The position numbers and the translations under genes are program-made. The notes under the pieces were generated by a model. That model was given only the letters and a program-made list of their open reading frames with translations. It was not told the DNA's origin and made no database searches. From Paragyromitra xinjiangensis (Eukaryota; Ascomycota; Pezizomycetes; Pezizales; Discinaceae), in the NCBI GenBank assembly GCA_038503065.1, contig JBCAMK010000014.1, positions 682,001 through 746,000 of the forward strand: 64,000 nt of DNA, given 5' to 3'. This document shows, piece after piece, positions 34,142 through 45,600 of the stretch. Position 1 is the first letter of the stretch; every line of letters begins with the position of its first letter.

Positions 34142-35310
34142 TCACGTCCTCCTCTTCTTCAACTCTGTCTTCTCAGTCCCCGTCGCAAGCTTCAGCTCCG
34201 TTGATTCAACAACCACTTTCTCAGTCTTCGCCTTCTTCCCAGTGAACCTGCTCGCAACGGTCTGGATCATCCTGCTGAACCAGTAGTAGTTCAACAAGTT
34301 CAAGATGGAGTTGCTGCCTAGATACACACATGCCAGCCAAAACGGAACGCTCTTCCCTGCAAATGGATGAGGCATGATCGCCTCCCCCGAGAGATGATCT
34401 AGATACAGCATGTCACCGGGGGTCATGGTCAGGACGGCGGGTGGGCTGTTGTACAGGTTGAATACGTCTTTCATGACTAGATAGCTGCTCCAGGTGCCGT
34501 AGATAACGCGGCATGAGAAGAATGTGCCGAGGAGGAAGAATCCGTTGATAAGTTGGACACGGCCGCCGGTCAAACCGAGTTTGTCACAAAACCAGTGGAT
34601 GTTGAGGAATGGCGAGGACAGCTCGAAAAGAACAAATACCGGAGCATAGAAATTGACGAATGGGCGCTGGAGTGGGGGGTTAGCTAGAGTGTCCGTTTTT
34701 TACTACTGTCACGATGTCACGACACCCCACCACGGGGCCATGATGCACGTGACCAGGTGGGTAAAACGCGAGGAAGTGGTGGTAAGGGGTAACTCACGAA
34801 TCCGAGGCTATACACTGTAATTGCACTTGCTGCGTGTGCTAGGAACCCGGGACCAAAGATATCGAGGTACCAAGCGCTCATGACTAGATCCCACAAAAAG
34901 TAGCCTGCGGCATAGCCTTGAACTGCGCCGCTGATGGGTGTGTATCCAAATACGCGCCCCAGCATCCCCTCTTTATCCTGGGAGCGCCAGGCCGCCCGTT
35001 CGGTATCTGTATACATGACCCATAGTGCGAATGCACAGATAAAGGAGCTCTGTACGAAGGAGACGACATGGACATCCCAGTTGATCTTGGTTCGCTTGTT
35101 GAATTTGGGGTAGGTATTTGGGAGCAGGAGGGTTGAGAGGATGGGGGAAATCACTAGGAAGATTGTGTGATAGACGAGGAAAGCGCTGAGGACGTGGTGG
35201 ATGTGGAAGGGGAGAGTGTGGAGATACGTTAGTTTGGAGAAGGACTGAACCAAACTCGAGTCGTAAAGCCAGGAGAGCGACTCTGGGCGGGGGAATACAA
35301 AAGCCTCCAT
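34142..35310 (-). CDS. TLC-domain (TRAM/LAG1/CLN8) membrane protein
   Basis: Exons are 35310-34798 and 34666-34142, giving 345 residues. The start is the ATG at 35310 (MEAFVFPRPESL); the frame is open further upstream but without support. Several hydrophobic helices follow the TLC pattern: HHVLSAFLVYHTIFLVI, VHVVSFVQSSFICAFALW, a GYAAGYFLWDLVMSAWY helix with the family's typical aromatic/Asp motif, then HAASAITVYSLGF, NFYAPVFVLFELSSPFLN, and two later helices. The C-terminus is Lys-rich (KKRRT), which suits ER retention or cytosolic orientation. This resembles the TMEM56/TLCD-like branch rather than ceramide synthase, because the Lag1 motif with its tandem His is not evident. A role in membrane lipid handling is likely but unspecified. 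Confidence 0.85.
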
Positions 35311-35988
35311 TGCTACGGTTCGAGTAGTGGTGATGAACGAACCGCGGTAGAGGAGAAGAGTTTGTTGGTGTTGTTGCAGGTTGAGCTGGGTTGACTCAAG
35401 GGGGAGATCGACGGGTTGAGCCTCAACCCTACAACAACGAAGGATAGCGGTGGTGATGAAGGTTCGCGGAGAAGACAAGAAGATTTAAGGAACCATCAAC
35501 ACGTTGAACCGACCACTCTGTCTTCTTCCTGGCTCTCTGCGACAAAAGCAATAGAAGGAGAGAAGCTGAGATGGAAGGCTTCGGCTATCTATATGACGGA
35601 TTGACAGATTGACTAACTGACTGACTGTTCAACTTCAGCTTGGCTCCTCGACATGGGTGTTGTCTCGGTCCCTGCAGTGTTCATGCACGGAGCCGGTCAG
35701 CCGCCAAGTTGTTGGGGGTGACCTGCAGGGTCGCGAGTCAGTTGTGGCCGGCGTGGGGAGCTAGTCACACGGTTGCTGACATAAAGATGGGCGGCATAGG
35801 ACGTTGCGTCTTGGCGGTAGTAGCTTTAGCGTCCGTCACGCTCCGTCACTCGCGGGTTCTAATCCACCAGATTTCACGACGTTTGTTCACGGCATCGTCT
35901 GTTGGTTCCATCCACTGTCCTTCCCTTCCCTTATCAACATCCCTTCTTCTCATCATTGCCATCGTCATCATCACCGTCAAGACCAGCT
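35311..35988. promoter_or_regulatory. Bidirectional promoter between the TLC gene and DBP5
   Basis: This 678 bp separates two divergent start codons. It includes a pyrimidine-rich CATC run just upstream of the DBP5 ATG (about 35910-35980). No TATA box stands out. I infer the promoter function from position only. Confidence 0.45.
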
Positions 35989-37886
35989 ATGGCTAGTTTT
36001 AGCCTGTCTAGCAGCAAATATGCTCCCAACAATTCGGCTACTGGCGACGCAGATGACGACTTTTCTCAAATAAATTTCTCCCTCAAAGCCGTTGACTTAA
36101 AGCATGCTCTTCCTGAGCAAACCTCTACCACTCAGGATGTCAACATTCCGGAAGATGCGGAGCTCCAGGACAGCAAATTCGAGGTCATCCTCAAATTGGC
36201 TGATTTACAAGGCGATCCTAACAGTCCGCTGTATTCCATCAAAAAATTCGAAGAGTTAGGGCTGTGAGTGGGGCTTTTCTTGTTGATGACCTTTCGTGCC
36301 GTTTTTGTTAGTCTCTTTGGTTGGCTTTGAATCTTAATTGATTTTCTTCGTTCATGGATAACGTTACTATTGCCAACTTGTTTGGTGCTTGCATCTCTAC
36401 TAGATGTCTTTTTCTACTATTGATTTTTACGAAGCTAACCCCCATTATTCTTTTCAGCTCTGAAGAACTTCTTCGTGGAATCTATTTTATGAATTTCAAG
36501 CGCCCCTCAAAGATCCAAGAAAAAGCACTCCCCCTTCTCCTCGCCAACCCACCACAGAACATGATTGCTCAGTCTCAATCTGGCACTGGAAAAACTGCAG
36601 CCTTTGTACTCACGACCCTTACCCGCATCAACATCAACATGCAAAAACCGCAAGCTTTGATCCTAGCTCCCACTCGCGAGCTCGCCAGGCAGATCATGGG
36701 TGTTATTCAGACCATGGGCCAATTCACTAAGGCAAGGGCACAATTTGCGATCCCGAACATGGTGGAACGAGGTAAACCGTTCGTGGCACATATCGTTGTT
36801 GGGACTCCCGGAACTACGTTAGATTGCATCAGGAGGAAGTGGTTACCTGTTGAGAATATTAAAGTTTTTGTTGTGGATGAGGCCGATAACATGCTGGATC
36901 AACAGGGGATGGGAGAGCAGTGCATTCGCGTTAAAATGTGAGCTGTTTCACCAATATATTGCTCACCTATACGAACTAACATCATCACTAAAACCCTAGG
37001 ACTATTCCTCGTACCGCTCAGGTCCTTCTCTGGAGTGCCACTTTCCCCTCCAGTGTCGTTACCTACGCCGAAAAATTCGCTCCAGGTGCTCATACGCTCT
37101 CGCTCCAACACCATGAACTCACCGTTGATGGCATCAAGCAAATGTACATGGACTGTGCTGGTGAAAAGGATAAATTTCGCATTCTCACTGAGCTCTACCA
37201 AGTCCTCACTATTGCCTCCTCCATTATCTTTGTCAAGGTCCATTACCTTTCGCCCACATCCGGGATAACTTGCTAATTCTATCGCCACTAGAGCCGCGCC
37301 ACTGCCGATATGATTTGTGAGCGTATGATGGATTGCGGCCACAAAGTTGTCTGCCTCCACTCGCAGCTCGATAACCCAGGTCCCGCGCGCGATGCCGTAA
37401 TTGACGCTTTCCGCTTCGGCAAAGCTAAGGTGCTAATTACGACGAACGTGCTCGCGCGCGGGATTGACGTGGCTACAGTGAGCATGGTCGTCAACTACGA
37501 CCTCCCAACTGCCGTAGGGGGTGTGCCGGATCCGCAGACTTATCTGCATCGCATCGGCCGTACGGGGAGGTTCGGCAGAGTCGGTGTCAGTATATCATTT
37601 GTGCACGACCACCGGAGCTGGATGGACCTGTGTGCGATTGCGGATTATTTCAACGTGCCGTTGATGAGGGTGCCAGCGGACGATATCAGTGTTTGTGACT
37701 TCCCTCTCGATTCCGTCTTGCTTCTTAGTGATAAGAGAGATATATAGATAGAAAGTTATGACTAATAGTGGATTGTAGGAGGTTGAGCGTCTCGTCAAGA
37801 AGGTCCTCAAGGCAGGTCCGCCGAAGAAGGGCGATGTTATGGAGGCCTCACGTCATGCTGGCGGAGTGCCGGCGAGTCGCCGTTGA
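35989..37886 (+). CDS. DBP5: DEAD-box ATP-dependent RNA helicase Dbp5
   Basis: Exons are 35989-36263, 36458-36937, 37000-37237, 37292-37690 and 37779-37886, giving 499 residues, matching fungal Dbp5. Motifs: Q motif region [16 protein letters not shown], Walker [11 protein letters not shown] (about 134), PTRELARQI, a GTPG motif, VDEAD (about 230), SAT in LLWSATFP (about 264), ARGID, and [11 protein letters not shown] (about 417-427). The N-terminal extension and the VEERLVKK-like tail ([20 protein letters not shown]) are characteristic of this subfamily. Dbp5 remodels mRNPs on the cytosolic face of the nuclear pore with Gle1 and inositol hexakisphosphate, releasing export factors from mRNA. 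The last donor (GTTTGT) is weak but keeps frame. It is divergent from the TLC gene. Confidence 0.94.
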
Positions 37887-38464
37887 ACCTTCGAGGAGAG
37901 GGTGTGGCGATATAGAGAAGGCTAACTGGCATGAAGCATCACGGGAGTCAAAAGTTGTAAACGACGTTAGCCACGATGTTGAAAAATAGAAAGGCCTTTT
38001 TGATAGATAGGGGCAATTGGTTTAGAAAGGGAATAGATTTCAGTTCGTCTTTAAAAGTTGTCTATAATTGGGATATGAGGGGCGGGAGTGCTTGAAGGAA
38101 CATATCTTCACATCTAGATCCCTCGGTTTTGTAAAAGTTATTTAGGCCATGTGGTATTCTTATGTTATCTGGTGTTATACTTTTGAAAGCGATCTCTTTA
38201 ACAACCGATATATTAAAGGAACCACAGGGCACTGGAGAAATTTACAAACACTTGATGGCTACGGACCATTCTAGAACTTGGGTGGTGGGATTACTTATCT
38301 CGGACTCAATGGCTAGATTTAACAAACGAATATGGAGAAGATAGAGAGAATGAACAGAGAACGAACGTTTAGAGAAAAACGAAGGAGATTGAGCTATTTC
38401 AAGGAAACACATACATTACGAAACCTAGAATATTGCTAGTCTCGCACCGCCATTCGTTCACTCT

Positions 38465-38512
38465 AAATAGGGGGCTTGGCTAAACTCTCTTATTTGGCCA
38501 AATCCCCTATTT
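38465..38512. repeat. 48 bp hairpin
   Basis: AAATAGGGGGCTTGGC (38465-38480) faces GCCAAATCCCCTATTT (38497-38512), a 16 bp inverted pair with two mismatches and a 16 nt loop. It may be a MITE remnant or part of a larger decayed element. Confidence 0.5.
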
Positions 38513-38611
38513 GGATTGCTGCAAGATTAGAATCACAGAATCTCACTCGATAGAAAAACGATTTCGTTCCAAGTCGGTTCCCGCAATGGGCTTTTATGGG
38601 GTAATGCAACG

Positions 38612-39069
38612 AAGATATAATAATGGGCAAATGTTTAATCTACCCTTGATGGATAAGATCTGGTTTAATCTACTTTTTGGGTTTAATCTCCCCCCAAGGC
38701 TCGCTCTTTTTGCTTATGTACCGCGACTTCCACCCACATTTCTGGCTACTATAACGTCCTCCTAGGCTTCAGATAAAGGTACATCATCTGCGAGATTGCC
38801 AGGCTGTTTAAAGCAATTACATACATTCTACGTGCCTGTCTGTGGTTCCTGGCACCCTCTGGGGCTGCCTCTCTAGCTCTTTTTTACTTCGCTGTGTTAG
38901 GGGATAGGCTGCACCCCTAGATACAAGACCTCATTGGAAAGGAGCTGTTAGTTTTTATAGATAGCAGCCAGAGTGGGAAATGGTGGGTTGTGTTGAAAGA
39001 GATACAGTTTCATGAGGGTAGATTGAACCTGAAGGGTAGGTTAAACCTTTGCTCTATAATAATATCTGA
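38612..39069. mobile_element. MITE-like element with about 40 bp terminal inverted repeats
   Basis: The left end (AGATATAATAAT, then GGCAAATGTTTAATCTACCC) is matched, inverted, by the right end (GGGTAGGTTAAACCTTTGC, then TATAATAATATCT). Identity is roughly 80 percent over about 40 bp. The inner part repeats GTTTAATCTAC twice more. About 458 bp with no coding capacity. The exact ends and target duplication are uncertain. Confidence 0.55.
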
Positions 39070-39177
39070 TAAATCTATTACTTTGTGTTTCCTGTAATCT
39101 CTAAATTCTAGTTCCAACCCTGTATGTTGCCATACGTTGCCATACGTTGCCATCTTCAGGCCCGTAGTGGGTCGTGA

Positions 39178-39971
39178 TCATCCATCATTCTCGCTATCAT
39201 CCTCGTTGACATCATCCTCGATTGTGAACTTTCTCAGGCGATTTGATCCATAGAGACACCTCCTCGCTCTCCTCCACACTTCATCTAAGGTCTTCTGATC
39301 TGGTAGTAGTGTCTGTACTCATCATTAGTTTAAGATCCCATATAAATGCTATCTAGTCTCTCGCCTGGATTAACCAAAGAAAGGAAAAGAGAACCAACAG
39401 GAAAAACAACGACCATCCCACCCTGTGCAGATCTAAAGAAAGGATCAAGAAAAGGATCATCAACAACCACCGCTAGAACAAATTTATTCGCCAGCTCATG
39501 AATCCAAAACTGTCCATCAGAATTCAACGGCACCAAAGTCGTATTATGCTCTATTTGACCCCACCATCTTGTCCTCGAGTTTTCAATCACTAGCATCTTC
39601 AAATTTCGTATCACGGTTAGTTTCTCCTCTGTGTAGCCACGGCAGAGGAAGAACGATAGGTGGATCAGGGAGGTTGAGAGTGCTAGGATAGACTGGGTGC
39701 TTAGGCCTTTGAGGAGGATGTGTAGATAGGTGAAGAGCTGAGGCGGGGGCCTAGGGGAATGGATGAAAGGGATTGTGACGCGGGTGGTGAGTAACAGGTA
39801 TATGATCAAGAGGGCGAGGATGAAAAAGAGAATACGGATGAGGTAGTTGATGTAAGTGAGGATCTGATTCCATAAGGTGTTTGAAGGTGCGTTTGTGAGT
39901 GTGAATTCGACGAGTCCTGGGCTTCCGTAGAGATTGCTGATTTTGAGGGTTGGGGGCTTAGTGTTAAACAT
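39178..39971 (-). CDS. GPI15: PIG-H (GPI15)-type subunit of GPI-GlcNAc transferase, copy A
   Basis: Exons are 39971-39399 and 39312-39178, giving 235 residues. Start ATG 39971 (MFNTKPPTLKI) aligns with the start of copy B. Two hydrophobic helices (IRILFFILALLIIYLL and a second near 110-130) precede the PIG-H domain: EEKLTVIRNLKMLV, RWWGQIEHNTTLVPL, FWIHELANKFVLAVVVDD and MVVVFP. Exon 2 continues LLPDQKTLDEVWRRARRCLY, the usual family ending, plus an acidic tail. PIG-H is a non-catalytic ER-membrane subunit of the complex that adds GlcNAc to phosphatidylinositol, the first GPI-anchor step. The donor is GTTGGT (weak). It lies in tandem, same strand, with copy B about 390 bp upstream. Confidence 0.82.
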
Positions 39972-40362
39972 GTTTTTTGTAGTTCTTGGAGGTGTGTGGA
40001 AGGGGTGGAGTGGAGTTTTCGTTGGGTAGAATCGTAAGCCTGGTGGTTTGGGTGTGTACATGTGGATATCATAAATTCCCCGCAAAGAAATTTAAAGTCC
40101 CTAAAACCTCGAGGTAACTCCCTGCACTTAACTCCAGTCACAAAATTTACTCCCCGTTGGTTTTTGATCCACAAGAAGTCCCATCCTTATTGCATACATG
40201 TAGTTATACCTGGTTATGGCTAGAATTAATACATAGACATGGATACATCCAGCCAAATCCGTAGCATACATGTAGTTCCCGAGTAATACTCACTATAACT
40301 ACCAAATCACTTATCGTGTTTGTCTCCCTCTACACCGAATTCAGTTTTAGTCTATATTTTTG
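39972..40362. other. Short spacer between the two PIG-H copies
   Basis: 391 bp with two TACATGTA octamers only 72 bp apart (40195 and 40267). It must hold the 3' UTR of copy B and the promoter of copy A. Confidence 0.5.
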
Positions 40363-41177
40363 TTACCTTTCCGAAGACAGTAGAAGATCTTCCTCGTAAC
40401 CATCATAGTTATCATCGTCGAAATCTTCTTCTTCAGTTATAGCTAATATCCTGCTTTGAAGAAGCTTCTTTATCTCCCTTCCTACCAACTCCAAAATCTC
40501 CCTTTCCGGAAGTAGCGTCTGTATTCCGGGGTTCCATCATTAGCTCTGATCTACCGCAGTTCTAACCTACGCAACTTCTAAACTCCACCAATTGAGGTCA
40601 TACAAAACCAAAGGAAGAAGCAAAGCAGGTTTACCGGAAAAACCACCACTAAATTATCCTCGCCCCGTACCATAATGGCTAGCTTTACTTTTGTCCCAAT
40701 AAATCCTTCATGGATCACAATATCCTCCAGGTGATTTAGCATTATGGGTCTTTCAAAAACCTCACTCCGGCCCCACCACCCAACGTTCGCAGATGATAAC
40801 CTTACGCCAATATTCTTTATCACAGTAATTGTCTCCTCCTTATACTCGCAGAGACTGAACAGCGAAGTACTGATGATGAATAAAGCTAGACTCAGAACCC
40901 CCTGAGCATTAAGCCAACCAGCTACAGCAGAGAGGTGGCTAAGCGCAGGTTGGAAAATAGTGGGGATAAATGAAGTGAGCGAGTGAACCTGTCTATGTTG
41001 GAATTTAAGGGATATCAAACAGATAGCAGTAACAACGAGGATGAAACGCATGAGGAAGGTGACGTAGAAGAGGATCTGACGCCATCGTGTGCTTGGTGGG
41101 ACATTGGTGACGGTGAAATTAGTGATTGCTTGAGATGGTTTGTGGATTCGGAGCGTAGGTGAGTTGTTGAAAACCAT
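40363..41177 (-). CDS. GPI15: PIG-H (GPI15)-type subunit of GPI-GlcNAc transferase, copy B
   Basis: Exons are 41177-40635 and 40518-40363, giving 232 residues. It has the same layout as copy A: a short basic N-terminus, two hydrophobic segments (FLMRFILVVTAICLISL; GVLSLALFIISTSLFSL), then a better-preserved PIG-H domain (KEETITVIKNIGVRLSSA, RPIMLNHLEDIVIHEGFIG, VKLAIMVRGEDNLVVVFP). Exon 2 gives TLLPEREILELVGREIKKLL and an acidic tail (EEEDFDDDNYDGYEEDLL). The intron sits at the same codon as in copy A, after VVVFP, which supports a common origin by tandem duplication. Outside the core the two proteins share little, so the duplication is old. Which copy is the working Gpi15 cannot be told from sequence; B is closer to the family consensus in the domain, A in the tail. 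Confidence 0.85.
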
Positions 41178-42623
41178 GGCTTAAGTGCTTAATTGGTGAG
41201 GTGATGTTTGATCGTCGATGTGCATGTGGTTGGTAGGGTTGGTGACCTTGTGTGAGTCATGGATTCTCACTCTTTGCCAAGAATCGGAACGTGGGTTATC
41301 TCCCCGATAACCCCTTACCGCCTTTTCTTCTTATTTTTGGAATTCCATCGGGGGTTAAGCTATGGCGATAGTTATGTAGAAACGCCGATATCTTGGTACA
41401 CCTCGATCACTTCTCTTTAGCAACAAGCCAGTGTCTCTGCTGGTATCTTTCGTAGCGAAAGTTCTTCCTCACCCTCCTACCGGCGGGTACGCCTTATCCT
41501 GATCGGAGAAGGATAAGGTGGTTGAACCGAAGAGCGAATTAAACTTATAAGAGATTTTCTCCCTTGGAAGATAGTTGCAATGCTGTTCATAGCCGAGCGT
41601 AAACCCTTGCCGTGATTTGTGCTTAATCCATAGGTCATCACTCGTTCCAGCAACCGGATCTGCCCAGAGATGTTACCGGAGAAAGTGACAAATTCTCGTT
41701 CGGTATACTCTTTAGCCACTTGCCCGCGTTCCGGTCGAACAGGTATTTTCATCAGGAATTTTTCGATGCGTAGGAAATTGCACTCGTCAGAGATTGCGTT
41801 TGGAACCAGTACTGAGATCGAAGACGTGGTGTACCACTCTGCCCTGGTCTCTGCCCACGTTGCGGCCAGCCATTGGGTTAAGGCCTGACTCTGAAACTAA
41901 ATGAATCTGGGAAGGGGGCAAGCTCTCCTAAGCGCTTGCCCCGAGATCTGGTGTAGCGTTCCACTCGAGTGACATCCGATGATCCCTTTGCTGACCTCAG
42001 GATTAGTAGTAAAATAAATGTTTCCCGCTCAAGGATATCCTCATGGATTTGGTGATGTTGGCTCACCGATGCTTGCTAAATTTCCTAAATTAATGTTAAA
42101 TGAACCACCTCGCGAAAATTAACACAACACCAACAAGCAATAATTATGCGTAGACTCCTATTGCTTGATGCGAGAAATGGCGTCTTTTTCTTTTCTTTTT
42201 CCTACTGACGAGGGTTTGTGGCTGTGGCAGTGCAAAAATTGTGGCTGAATCAGTCGGAAACCCGGTATCGCGTCGAGCCGCGTGCTACACATCTGTCCTG
42301 CCCTGCTTCGGATGTTGTATGTATGTATGTAACTCGGTCATCCAGGCAGCAAGATTCCAAGTCTGTGCCAGTTGCTCAGGTCTCATCCCATTTCAACCTC
42401 CTGAGCTCATCCACGACATTCAGTCCCCCTCTTCTTCCTCTTCTTCCTGCTCCTTTCTATCCTCTCTTTCATCCATCTACTACTCTTCCCATCTTTCTTA
42501 CTACTACTCTTAGCAAATAATCTCTCCCGGATCTCTCCCGGCATCGAGCTGGGGAGATCGTACATATCTATTTCTATCTCTATCTCTACCATTCTGCTGT
42601 AGCTACCCGTTCATATCTCTCCA
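41178..42623. other. Divergent interval between PIG-H copy B and the GRAM gene
   Basis: About 1.4 kb. It carries a possible coding relic on the minus strand (listed separately) and, near 42430-42600, CT-rich runs typical of a fungal promoter just upstream of the GRAM-VASt ATG. Confidence 0.5.
41477..41896 (-). pseudogene. Coding relic or unrecognised exon
   Basis: The frame is open for 139 codons, starting without an ATG just after a possible acceptor (TTTCAG at about 41894-41899). It encodes a coherent, soluble-looking sequence (LTQWLAATWAETRAEWYTT, then EYTEREFVTFSGNISGQI and MTYGLSTNHGKGLRSAMNS). A further open stretch upstream on the same strand (about 42060-41900; HEDILERETFILLLILRSAK) could be a preceding exon. 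No family is recognised and no start is clear. It may be a decayed gene or the end of an unannotated one. Confidence 0.3.
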
Positions 42624-45600
42624 ATGTCCACCATCACTACAGACCAATCCGCTCCTCCATCATCCGACTCAGCCCCCGCCACACCCACCGGGTCGGGAGG
42701 AGGAGCTTCAAAACGGAATTTGTTCGGGCGGAAAAAGAAGTCTGCCGCAAATCTCGGGACTTCACCGTCAACAAATACTCTCGGTTCAGCCGGGAGCTCT
42801 CTCAAAAGTGGTCAGAGTATCGAGAGTCTGCAGGATAAGACGGGAACCAACAGTGAGACTGCAGGAGGGAAGATCAAGAGTGTTTTCAAGCGAAAGGGTG
42901 GGAAATCCGATTCCGGTGGTGGTACGTCTATTGGGAGTATTGAAGAGGACCGGGAGAGAGAGGCCGTTGCTAGAGATGGTGTTGATGAGGATGATGCTGA
43001 GAGTGGAGAGCGTAAAGAAAGGGCCAGCGAAGACGACAGCGTTCTGTCTTATGATTCGGAGACAGACGTGTAAGTGCACTTTTCGATTTCAGCCTCCCCC
43101 AATCACTTTCTCCCCTTGCCAGGGTTCACTGGTGCTGGCACGGTCTAGCCTGGAGTCTTGAAACATCTGGGCTATTCCTGTACCTGTATCCCTTTTGATA
43201 TAAGGCTGCCAGCGTCCCCGCGTCCTCACACCTCAAGTCTCCTTTACTTTGTCAGACAAATAATTTGGTTAATTTTCATCGTATCGGTGGTCGGGTCTGC
43301 TCTGCAGCTAGCTAACGCTAATACTTCTATTACTAGGACCCCCCCTCGACCCAGCACAGCTGGTGCTTCTCTCACAGTCTCATCAACAATGCCGAAAACG
43401 CAATCCGCCGAACCCATCCCCGGGAAACCAATGCATGCTGCCACCTTCGCTCCCTATAGCAGCACAACTACCACTACCATCACCGGCGGCAACACCAAAT
43501 CAGAGACCTCTCCACCCAAAAAGGGTGCCGTAGTTGACATCCTTAAGGCTCCCTTCCGCCGCAGCACCTCACCCAACCCTCCTGTGGAACCAGACACTCC
43601 CGCCACTAAAAACACCAACGGCATGTCCAACGTTCTTCCCTGGGCCAATACCAGCCTTCCCACTACTTCTACCACCCCTCCTCCCGACACTCGACCTGCA
43701 ACCTCAGGGGGCGAGTCCCGGCGCTCCGAAGACCGGGGCCGGCGTACGGGCCGCATTTCCGTCGGTACTTCTGACGCGAGTGAGTTGACACTAGGAAAAG
43801 ATTCGGCTCCGACGAAGAAGTGGCCTGGCGGTATCATCACAAAAGATTATGCGCAGCCAGCGGCTTTGCAGGATCCCAGTAATCCTGATGGGACGGTAGT
43901 TCAGACAACGGTCACCCCGCCGACACCGACAGATGCGTCAGTACACTTCGCGCCAAAGAGCCCGGTGGGCTCAGTGGTTAATGCAACGGGGGCGAGGAGG
44001 AATCGCACAAATTCGTTGACAGGAACTCCTAGCAAGTTGTCACAGAGTATGACGGCACCATTGACGCCAACAAACGAGGGAAGTGGTGGAAGTGGTGGTA
44101 GCACGCAGGGTGGTGGATCCCCGGGTAGCAGCAATGGTGGTGGTGGGGCAGGCGGGTTTTTCCAGAGCATGTTCTCGGCGGCGCAGACCGCGGCAACAAG
44201 TATCAGTAATACTATTGCGAACACAAATCTCGCAAACAACGGTCCGGGAGGTCGCCCGAGGACTGGTACGGGGCAGTCGGATAAAGAGGGGGAGAAGGAG
44301 AATATTCCACAAGGAGGGACATCAGAGGGAGCGGAGCCGCAGAGGAGGTTGGCTGTGGAAACGCTGGGTCATGGTGAATTAAGCTTGGGAAGTTTGGGGA
44401 TCTTGCCGAGCCCGAAAAAGACGGGATTCGGCGATGGGGGGAGCTCGGTGAGTAGGTCGGGAAGTATTGGGAGTAATATGGGGCGTTCTGATGATACACT
44501 TGTTGGTGGTCGATATGCAGAGAAGGGTAGTAATGATGATGGGGACGTGCACGGGGGGATAAACAACACCCCAATATCAGCTATTAGCAATGCCGACACT
44601 TTCGAGACTGCTACCAACAGCCCTATCAATGGTAGTGACACCCACCGCATTATCCGTACTCCAGTTGCCGAGGACAACGCTTTCATCGGCGGCCACCGTG
44701 ATAGTCCCTCGGGCAACATGACCCCCGAGCGTTCTAGCGCTCTCGCTACGAACGAAATCGATGATACTTGGTTTGGTGATGGCGACCGCCGTCGCTCAGG
44801 CTCCGTGAAGAGTGTTCGCCGGAAGCGCGGTTCTTCCGCTGCGTCCGGGGCTGGCATTATGCAACCGGTCCCGAAGCCAACTGGGTTTGCGGTGGCTAGT
44901 AAGAAGCGAAATCGTGACTTCCATGCGCTGTTCCGAAGTGTGCCGGAGGATGACTACCTTATTGAAGACTATGGCTGCGCGTTGCAGAAAGAGATTCTCT
45001 TGCAAGGACGCTTCTACGTCAGCGAGGGACATATCTGTTTCAACTCCAACATCTTCGGGTGGATTAATACGCTCGTGATCTCGTTTGATGAGGTCGTGAG
45101 CGTGGAGAAGAAGAGCACTGCTATGGTATTCCCTAATGCTATCGTGATCCAGACACTGCATGCTCGTCATGTGTTCGCGAGTTTTATTAGCAGAGACAGC
45201 ACATACGATCTGATCGTCGGTATTTGGAAAATTGGCCATCCCCAATTAGTCCATAATACAACTGGGGTACGCCTTGAGGAGGGTGCCGCGGCAGGCGTAG
45301 AAGACCGGAGTATAGTGGATGGTGGTAGTGAGTACGAGGAAGAGGAAGAGGAGGATGAGTATGAAGATGGCAGTGATGATGAGCTCGGCGAGAGCTACAC
45401 CGACGCGGGCGATGGCTTCTTGGATGGTGCTGCCGAGGGTGGCGTGAGCAAGAGCGTCTCACGTAAAGCCTCTCAGCAGCCCGTCGCCGCTGGTGATCTA
45501 GTAGATGGCGCTGTTGGTGTTGACTTCCCGGGTCCTGCTACACACTCGCCAACGCAGTGCACTGATGCCTCCGACCACACGCATTACGATAAGCCGCTCT

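Larger units (their letters stand above)
37887..39177. other. Gene-free interval with foldback elements
   Basis: About 1.3 kb between DBP5 and the first PIG-H gene (convergent 3' ends). It contains a hairpin at 38465-38512 and an inverted-repeat element at about 38612-39069, listed separately. I see no gene. Confidence 0.5.

Noticed and set aside
43158..43336. Upstream in-frame extension of GRAM gene exon 2
   Set aside because: It falls in the intron between 43069 and 43337; splicing to the N-terminal exon at 42624 keeps frame and gives a better start.
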